From NCBI GenBank assembly GCA_015711895.1, contig MU158640.1, positions 1 to 10,258 on the forward strand: a DNA stretch of 10,258 nucleotides. Direction: 5' to 3'. Shown here in pieces: positions 5,482 through 10,258 of the stretch. The translations under genes were made by a program, and so were the position numbers. The notes beneath the pieces are model-generated. The model saw nothing but the letters and a program-made list of their open reading frames with translations, was not told where the DNA came from and ran no database searches. The DNA comes from Candidatus Solincola tengchongensis (GTDB taxonomy: Bacteria; Actinomycetota; Geothermincolia; Geothermincolales; RBG-13-55-18). Within the stretch, counting starts at the first letter, position 1; the number at the start of each line of letters is the position of its first letter.

Positions 5482-6492
5482 TCACCGCGGCATGAGGTGG
5501 CCGAAACCGCAGCGCTCCAGCAGGTTGTGTGCCGCACCTCCCAGGAGGTCCCTCTCTATCGCCTCTCCGAACCCGAAATAGCGCAGGTCCTCCCACAGGG
5601 CGTGATGGTACCCGAAGCCCACCGGGAAATCCGTGCCGTAGAGGATGCGGTGGGAAAAATCCTCGAAAAGGCGTCGGAACCAGGGGTAGTTCTCCTCCAC
5701 ATCCTCCACCTCCAGGCTCTCGGCCACGGGAGGACGCGGATCCCCCTTCGCCTTGAGGTCCTCGTAGATGCGCATGCAGGAGATGGAGTTGGTCATGTCC
5801 AGCCAGAAGTTATCGTACTCGCTCAGCAGCCGGTGGGCGAGGCGGAAGCGGGGAAAGAGCGCGTGCACCGCGACCACCTGCATGCCGGGATATTCGCCCA
5901 GCACCCTTTCCATCTTTTGAAGGTCCATGTACATGCCGTAGAAGACATCGAAGCCTGTGTGCACTAAGAAGGGCCGCCGGTGCTCGTTCAGGACCTCGAA
6001 CATGGGCCTCATATCGTCGTCGAAGGCGGGGAACCGCTGCGCATAGGGATGAAGCTTCATGCCCAGGAACCCGTACTCCTCGATGCACCGCCTGGTCTCT
6101 TTCTCCTTGTTTGGGGTCTCGATATGGAGCGAACCGAAGGGCACCGCCTCCGGAATCCCGGAACAGAGGTCGCGGTTGAAGCGGTTGAGCTCCTCCGTTT
6201 CCTCCTCCCAGAGGGGAAAGACCAGGTTGAAGAAGAGCCGGATGCCCGATTCCCTAAGGGCTGATACTATCTCCTCCGGCGTGATCTCCTCGCTCACCGG
6301 GAATCCCGGAGTGAACTTCCTGACCCAGCGCACCAGGCCGGCCATGCGCCGGGGCGGGAGGATGTGCACGTGGGGGTCGATCCACTCCATCCCCTCCTTC
6401 TGGGCTCCCGTCTTCCCGCCCATCCAGCGATCGAGGACGGCGGCCTGCGTTTCTGGAGCCTCCCCTTCCCCGGCCTGCTGCGATCTCTTCAT
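5482..6492 (-). CDS. Amidohydrolase family protein (Amidohydro_2-type TIM barrel)
   Basis: 336 aa. This is a cytoplasmic metal-dependent hydrolase or decarboxylase of the amidohydrolase superfamily, in the group that includes ACMSD-like enzymes (PF04909). The metal-site residues appear in the expected order: DPHVH at 39-43 (His41, His43), MKLHPY at 145-150 (Lys146, His148), LVHTGFD with His178, VVAVHA with His210, and LYGTDFP with Asp288. The substrate is unknown. The start is uncertain. ATG 6492 has GGAGGGAC 5 nt upstream and gives a 35-residue polar extension before the first barrel strand. Met35 (ATG 6390) has AAGGAGG only 2 nt upstream and would begin right at that strand. I prefer 6492 for its better-spaced site. 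No partner gene is contiguous; it is divergent from the lipoprotein gene. Confidence 0.86.
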   Translation of the reverse strand: MKRSQQAGEGEAPETQAAVLDRWMGGKTGAQKEGMEWIDPHVHILPPRRMAGLVRWVRKFTPGFPVSEEITPEEIVSALRESGIRLFFNLVFPLWEEETEELNRFNRDLCSGIPEAVPFGSLHIETPNKEKETRRCIEEYGFLGMKLHPYAQRFPAFDDDMRPMFEVLNEHRRPFLVHTGFDVFYGMYMDLQKMERVLGEYPGMQVVAVHALFPRFRLAHRLLSEYDNFWLDMTNSISCMRIYEDLKAKGDPRPPVAESLEVEDVEENYPWFRRLFEDFSHRILYGTDFPVGFGYHHALWEDLRYFGFGEAIERDLLGGAAHNLLERCGFGHLMPR

Positions 6493-6573
6493 CTGTCCCT
6501 CCCTCCCTCTCCAGCTGCGTTGAACACCTGGGCCGGCCGGCTCCCCGGTAGGACCTCCGCGAGATTTTCCAGC

Positions 6574-6579
6574 ATTATA
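6574..6579 (-). promoter_or_regulatory. Putative promoter (-10) of the amidohydrolase gene
   Basis: A perfect TATAAT (complement of 6574-6579) gives a predicted +1 near 6567 and a leader of about 75 nt. The -35 at 17 bp is poor. The leader includes the palindrome GGCCGGCCGG at 6531-6540, which could fold in the RNA. Confidence 0.5.
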
Positions 6580-6609
6580 TTACAACCTACACCGTCAGTA
6601 TCCGGGCGG

Positions 6610-6637
6610 ATGACGGGAAGCGGCTCCAAGGTATATA
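6610..6637 (+). promoter_or_regulatory. Putative promoter of the LolA/RseB-like lipoprotein gene
   Basis: A -35-like ATGACG (6610-6615) and a -10-like TATATA (6632-6637) are separated by 16 bp. The predicted +1 is about 6644, which leaves a short leader holding AAAGGAG before ATG 6663. It lies back to back with the amidohydrolase promoter. Confidence 0.5.
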
Positions 6638-6662
6638 TAAACGGAGAGGAAAGGAGTCGAAC

Positions 6663-7862
6663 ATGCGACGTGCCTTGGTCAGGACGACGGCTCTCTTGTT
6701 CCTGTCCCTCACCGCCTTGTCGCACCCCGCATGCGGGAAAGCGGACCTGCGCGCCGAGCTCGTCGAGCTGCTGCGGGAAAAGGCGGGAAAGATAGAATCC
6801 CTCACTTTCACCTGCCGGACGGAGGACGGCGAAAAGGTCTACGGCGAGGAATTTCACCTCCGGTTCCCGGACGAGTACCGCTACCGGTTCCTGGAAGAGA
6901 GGAACGGGGAGATGGTCCCCACGCGTTACGCCGCCCAGTCGGGGAACCGGGTGGTGCGCGCCCGGCTGGAGGGCTCGGGCTCCGACATCTCCCTGCAGGC
7001 CGAACTCCTCGAGGACGTCCCGCCCATCCGTGGCACCGGAGTCTACCTTTCCCTTTACCATATGATGGGAAACGCGGATTATTACTACTCCCTGCTCTCC
7101 ATGCTGGAGGGCGGCTCCCTGTCGGTCGTCTCCCTGGAGGACCGCGAGGGCAGGAAAACCTATCACCTCCGGTCCGCGGAGGGGCTCAGCCCGGAGACCG
7201 AGGTGTGGCTGGAAACCGAGAACGGGCTCCCGCTGCGCAGGGAGTTGGTCCTGGAGCAAGGAAGAAGGGTGGTCTTCAGCTACGGAGACCTTTGCGTGGA
7301 TCCACCTCTCCCACTGGAACCCTTTCCGGAATCAGCCGCGGAGATAGCCGCGGTCTTCGGCCGGACCGGCTCTCCGGTGAGCCTCGACGTCAAGGACGGA
7401 GCCTGCCGCCTCGGCCCGGCCTCTTTAACGCCTGAGGGAACCGGTTTCTCTCCCCTCCTTCCCGAACTGGAGGGGTTCGAGGAGGCCGGCTCTTTCTGGA
7501 GAGACCCCGCGGCCTCCGACCTCTCAGCCTCCGAACGGTCGCTGCGTTTCCCGGAGGGTTTCCGCGAGTTCTACCTCCTTTTGCGCCAGGGTAGCCGACA
7601 GGCGGAAATCAGGGAGGTCCCACGGGTGGAGGATTTCGGATATTACACTTCCGGCCTGGGCCTGCTTTCCGGAGCCTACCTTGTCCAGCAGGAAAGGTTC
7701 CCTCGGGAGGCCGCGGATGCATCCTACACCGTAACCTTCAACCGCCAGGAGATGCAACTGGTCGCCGGGGAGGTGGAGATAACCGTGACCGGCGACCTCT
7801 CGCGCCAGGAGTACGAGGAGTTGGCCCGGACCTTCCAGTCCCTCGCGGAAGGTAATCCCTGA
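6663..7862 (+). CDS. Secreted lipoprotein-like protein with LolA/RseB-like domain
   Basis: 399 aa. The start is fixed by AAAGGAG 6 nt upstream of ATG 6663. The N-terminus is a signal sequence: Arg-rich n-region (residues 1-7), hydrophobic core (about 8-20), and Cys24 in the context HPAC. This could be a lipidation site, but it departs from the usual L-A/S-G/A-C lipobox, so plain signal peptidase cleavage is possible. Residues about 28-215 show alternating beta strands with an N-terminal helix, as in the LolA/LppX/RseB fold (PGEEFHLRFPDEYRYRF-like strands, then TYHLR and VVFSYGDL). The C-terminal region (about 265-395) resembles RseB/DUF4367-type domains, ending in ITVTGDLSRQEYEELARTF, typical of such sensors. 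It probably acts outside the membrane as a hydrophobic-ligand or stress-sensing carrier, but no sigma or anti-sigma gene is adjacent. Family assignment is by pattern only. Confidence 0.8.
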   Translation: MRRALVRTTALLFLSLTALSHPACGKADLRAELVELLREKAGKIESLTFTCRTEDGEKVYGEEFHLRFPDEYRYRFLEERNGEMVPTRYAAQSGNRVVRARLEGSGSDISLQAELLEDVPPIRGTGVYLSLYHMMGNADYYYSLLSMLEGGSLSVVSLEDREGRKTYHLRSAEGLSPETEVWLETENGLPLRRELVLEQGRRVVFSYGDLCVDPPLPLEPFPESAAEIAAVFGRTGSPVSLDVKDGACRLGPASLTPEGTGFSPLLPELEGFEEAGSFWRDPAASDLSASERSLRFPEGFREFYLLLRQGSRQAEIREVPRVEDFGYYTSGLGLLSGAYLVQQERFPREAADASYTVTFNRQEMQLVAGEVEITVTGDLSRQEYEELARTFQSLAEGNP

Positions 7863-7880
7863 ACCCGTACACGGACGGTA

Positions 7881-8798
7881 TCAACGGCTTGGTTCCAGGA
7901 GGCGGAGGGTCCACCCCAGGGGGGTGTGGTAAGGAGGTTCTCCCCTCAGGGCAGCTTCCAGGCGGGCGACCACCTCGTCCGAGAAGGCGTCCAGCATGCG
8001 CTCACCGGCCTCGGGCGAAGCGGCACGGGGCTCGCCGATATAGTTGGAGGGGCGGCTCTCGGTGACCCAGCAGAGCATCAACCCGATGTAGGAGAGGTCC
8101 TTCCCCACCTCCTCCCCTCCAAGCTCCCGCGCCAAGCGGCCGACGAAACCCAGGAGGATGCCGGGCCACCGCCTCGGGTTGATGGAAACTCTTGCCAATT
8201 CCTTCCAGGAAGCCCTCACCTTCTCCGGGTGAGCCCTGAGCATCAGCGAGGTCTCGTTCAGTCCGGCATGGCAATCCTGGGCGTCACCACAGGCTCCCGG
8301 TCCGGCCCCCAGGCGGGAAAGGAGGTCCGGGTCCAGCTCCACCATACGCCGGTAGAAGGAGAGAAAAGGGGCCACGATGTGAAAACCACGTTCGCGGTAC
8401 AGCCTGCGTACCGCTTTGGCCGTGGCTATCTGGTGACGCGGCCCGCCGTGGTTGTCCACCACCAGGAGGTACCGGAAGCCGCGCCGGGCCAGGAAACCGG
8501 CGATGCCGCGCAGAAGGAGGTTCACCGCCCGGCTGTCCACCTCCACCGAGCCGGGTATGGTGTCGCTACCCACACAGAAGGAGGGAAGGACGACGAAGCC
8601 CAGATCCGGATTCCTCCGCGCCGCCTTTGTCAGGGCGCGGTCGCGCACCTCCTCCGCCACCCAGACGTCCGTGCCCATCGGAAGGTGAGGGCCGTGGACT
8701 TCCAGAGGGCTCAAGGTGAGCACGAAAACCGTCTTCTCCCGGTCCAGCGCGTCGATCTCCGGGCCCGTGAGGTCCATGAATACTAGCCGCTCAGCCAT
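7881..8798 (-). CDS. Creatininase-family metallohydrolase
   Basis: 305 aa from ATG 8798. The family (PF02633) comprises zinc/manganese amidohydrolases acting on cyclic or linear amides, including creatininase, the FAPy deformylase ArfB and the mycofactocin protease MftE. Ligand motifs are PLEVHGPHLPMGTD (residues 31-44; Glu33, His35, Asp44), VVDNHGG (His117) and CHAGLNETSLML (His177, Glu182). The last matches the HAGxxETS signature of the family with an offset of one residue from Pseudomonas creatininase. It is longer than the usual 240-260 aa, with extra sequence around 145-215 and at the C-terminus. The start was chosen because an extended -10 places +1 on this ATG; the in-frame ATG 11 codons upstream (8831) lies before that promoter. 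The substrate is unknown, and no mycofactocin or flavin-pathway genes are in view. It is convergent with the lipoprotein gene, 18 bp between stops. Confidence 0.88.
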   Translation of the reverse strand: MAERLVFMDLTGPEIDALDREKTVFVLTLSPLEVHGPHLPMGTDVWVAEEVRDRALTKAARRNPDLGFVVLPSFCVGSDTIPGSVEVDSRAVNLLLRGIAGFLARRGFRYLLVVDNHGGPRHQIATAKAVRRLYRERGFHIVAPFLSFYRRMVELDPDLLSRLGAGPGACGDAQDCHAGLNETSLMLRAHPEKVRASWKELARVSINPRRWPGILLGFVGRLARELGGEEVGKDLSYIGLMLCWVTESRPSNYIGEPRAASPEAGERMLDAFSDEVVARLEAALRGEPPYHTPLGWTLRLLEPSR

Positions 8799-8804
8799 GA
8801 CGGA

Positions 8805-8813
8805 ATTATAACA
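8805..8813 (-). promoter_or_regulatory. Extended -10 promoter, predicted leaderless start of the creatininase-family gene
   Basis: TGTTATAAT (complement of 8805-8813) is a TGn extended -10 with a perfect TATAAT. Counting 6 nt downstream puts +1 exactly on the A of ATG 8798, and no Shine-Dalgarno is present. There is no good -35, which is usual for extended -10 promoters. Confidence 0.65.
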
Positions 8814-8845
8814 CGGACACCTCGATCGCACCCCAGAGCGGCGGT

Positions 8846-8854
8846 TGATATAAT
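8846..8854 (+). promoter_or_regulatory. Extended -10 promoter of the acyl-CoA synthetase gene
   Basis: TGATATAAT (8846-8854) is a TGn extended -10 with a perfect TATAAT. The predicted +1 is about 8861, giving a leader of about 15 nt with AGGAAGG before the GTG start at 8876. It is divergent from the creatininase promoter, with the two -10 elements about 40 bp apart. Confidence 0.6.
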
Positions 8855-8875
8855 GAAGGCCGCGCAGGAAGGGAC

Positions 8876-10258
8876 GTGGTAGGATTGAACTTCGATTTCG
8901 CGGAAATAGACGCCATAATCAACGCTCGCTCCCTGGCCATCGTGGGGGCTTCGGGAAAGCCCTTCAAGTTCGGCTCCCTCTTCACCGCCTCACAGCTGGC
9001 TTTCGGCTTCTCGGGACCCTTATACCTTGTGAATCCCGGCGAGAGGGAGATAATGGGGCATCCCTGCTATCCGGATCTGAACTCCCTTCCCGAGGTGCCC
9101 GACCTGGTATATGTTACCATCCCCGCACATCGTTCCCTGCACATCCTGAGGGAATGCGCTCGCCTTGGGGTGAAGGGCGTGGTGCTCCTGGCCGCCGGAT
9201 TCCGCGAAATAGGCGAGCAGGGAGCGGAGCTGGAGGCGGAGGCCGTCAGCATCGCCCGCCGGGGCGGTTTCCGCATCATAGGGCCCAACTGCTTCGGCAT
9301 CTACAACCCGCGCAACCGCCTTACCCTGCTCCCGGGTCACGACTTCAGCGATTCCCCCGGTGAAGTGGCCTTCATCTCCCAGAGCGGCGGATTCTCCGCT
9401 CATGTGGCACGCATGGCGGGAGATCTGGGCATCCACTTCAGCGCGGTGGTGAGCTACGGGAACGGGGCCGACCTCAACGAGGCGGACCTCCTCCTCTACT
9501 TCTCCATGGACCCGGCAACCCGGGTCATCTCCGGTTACCTGGAGGGGATTTCGGACGGCCGGAGGTTCTTCGCCGCGCTCAAGGAAGCGGCTTCCCATAA
9601 GGACGTGGTCATGTGGAAGGTGGGAAAATCGGAATCCTCGAGCCGTGCCGCCCTCTCCCACACCGGCTCCCTTTCCGGAGCCTCCTCGCTCTGGGAAGGT
9701 CTCTTCAGGCAGTGCGGGGTCATTGAGGCCTCCGGCGTGGAAGAGCTCTGCGACGTGCTCCTGGCCTTGAAGCATCTGGGGAGAAGGCCCGGTAAAAGGG
9801 TGCTCATCTCCGGCGGAGGCGGGGGATTGGGCGCCTATGCGGGTGACCTGGCAGAGGCGGAAGGCCTCGAAGTGCCGCTCCTCCATGGCCATACGGAGGC
9901 CCGCCTGCGCGAGATACTCGATTACCCCGGGTCCTCGGTTGGCAATCCGCTGGATATCGGGACCCCTCTAACCCACCTCCCGGTCTTCGAGGCCGCCATT
10001 CGCGAGGCGGCGCTCAACCCGACCACTGACGTGTTGGTCTTCGACCTGGCCCTGAACTTCGCCCACGGGCTTTTCGGTGACTCCGGTCTGGAAGAAGCCG
10101 CGAATATCCTGGTCAGGATCAGAAGGGACACGGGAAAGCCGGTCGTCCTGGTCCTCTATTCCCGCGCCGTGGGCTTGAAGGACATGGCCGTCGAGGAGCT
10201 CTCCCGCAGAATGCGGGACAGGTTGCTCTCCGGCGGTGTGCCGGTGTATTCGTCCATG
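8876..10258 (+). CDS. ADP-forming acyl-CoA synthetase (acetate-CoA ligase type), partial
   Basis: The frame is open to the right edge; 461 codons are visible of a family usually near 700 aa when alpha and beta parts are fused. The enzyme interconverts acyl-CoA + ADP + Pi with acid + CoA + ATP in the cytoplasm. Domains in order: a CoA-binding Rossmann domain with LAIVGASGKPFKFGS (20-34) and IIGPNCFG (134-141); a succinyl-CoA-ligase-like domain starting at GEVAFISQSGGF (162-173); and SHTGSLSGA, in which His262 is the predicted phosphohistidine. A third domain begins with VLISGGGGGLGAYAGD (309-324). The ATP-grasp part lies off the window, and so would any GNAT domain of a Pat-type acetyltransferase. 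The start is GTG 8876 with AGGA 6 nt upstream; TTG 8885 is the alternative. Acyl substrate unknown. Confidence 0.9.
   Translation, partial: MVGLNFDFAEIDAIINARSLAIVGASGKPFKFGSLFTASQLAFGFSGPLYLVNPGEREIMGHPCYPDLNSLPEVPDLVYVTIPAHRSLHILRECARLGVKGVVLLAAGFREIGEQGAELEAEAVSIARRGGFRIIGPNCFGIYNPRNRLTLLPGHDFSDSPGEVAFISQSGGFSAHVARMAGDLGIHFSAVVSYGNGADLNEADLLLYFSMDPATRVISGYLEGISDGRRFFAALKEAASHKDVVMWKVGKSESSSRAALSHTGSLSGASSLWEGLFRQCGVIEASGVEELCDVLLALKHLGRRPGKRVLISGGGGGLGAYAGDLAEAEGLEVPLLHGHTEARLREILDYPGSSVGNPLDIGTPLTHLPVFEAAIREAALNPTTDVLVFDLALNFAHGLFGDSGLEEAANILVRIRRDTGKPVVLVLYSRAVGLKDMAVEELSRRMRDRLLSGGVPVYSSM

Noticed and set aside
6489..7259. A minus-strand 256-codon frame antisense to the lipoprotein
   Set aside because: The plus-strand frame has a signal peptide and ribosome binding site; this one has neither.
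7926..8786. A plus-strand 286-codon frame antisense to the creatininase-family gene
   Set aside because: The minus frame carries all the family metal motifs; this frame has none.
7881..8798. Mycofactocin maturation protease MftE
   Set aside because: The family fits but no mft genes are near, and the protein is longer than typical MftE.
9020..9892. A minus-strand 290-codon frame antisense to the acyl-CoA synthetase
   Set aside because: It lies wholly within the conserved domains of the plus-strand gene and has no motifs.

Overview
This is a GC-rich bacterial chromosomal window with mixed gene orientation and few operons. The exact lineage cannot be fixed from sequence alone. An actinobacterial or other deep-branching high-GC bacterium fits best: there is a Holin-X-type membrane protein, a glycoside hydrolase whose catalytic Asp falls at residue 182 as in mycobacterial glucosylglycerate hydrolase, bacterial type A RNase P RNA, and promoters whose predicted +1 falls on the start codon (leaderless style). 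No phage, IS, CRISPR or tRNA signature was found.

Layout, left to right. (1) 1-480 (-): C-terminally cut Holin-X-like two-helix membrane protein. (2) 699-1112 (+): small membrane protein of unknown function. (3) 1133-2673 (-): a two-gene operon with an ATGA overlap, made of a 72-aa five-cysteine protein followed by a 441-aa GH63-type hydrolase of the mannosylglycerate/glucosylglycerate hydrolase group. (4) 3068-3957 (+): a decayed lipoprotein pseudogene with two IPT/TIG-like repeats and a C-terminal domain, broken by three TAG stops and about four frameshifts, all in the same direction. (5) 4031-4507 (-): rnpB with a recognisable promoter, the complete RNA and a rho-independent terminator. 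(6) 4884-5168 (-): a 94-aa protein of unknown function with a strong ribosome binding site. (7) 5482-6492 (-): a TIM-barrel amidohydrolase (Amidohydro_2 type). (8) 6663-7862 (+): a secreted, probably lipid-anchored protein with a LolA/RseB-like body. (9) 7881-8798 (-): a creatininase-family metallohydrolase with a predicted leaderless start. (10) 8876 to the right edge (+): an ADP-forming acyl-CoA synthetase, open at the edge.

The enzymes do not form an obvious shared pathway. The hydrolase could recover sugar from the compatible solutes glucosylglycerate or mannosylglycerate. The acyl-CoA synthetase makes ATP from acyl-CoA or activates acids. The amidohydrolase and the creatininase-family enzyme have unknown substrates. 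Two intergenic regions (6493-6662 and 8799-8875) carry divergent promoters. No convincing new multi-gene system was found. The items most worth checking are the cysteine protein/hydrolase pair, the one-directional decay of the IPT lipoprotein gene, and the leaderless promoters.
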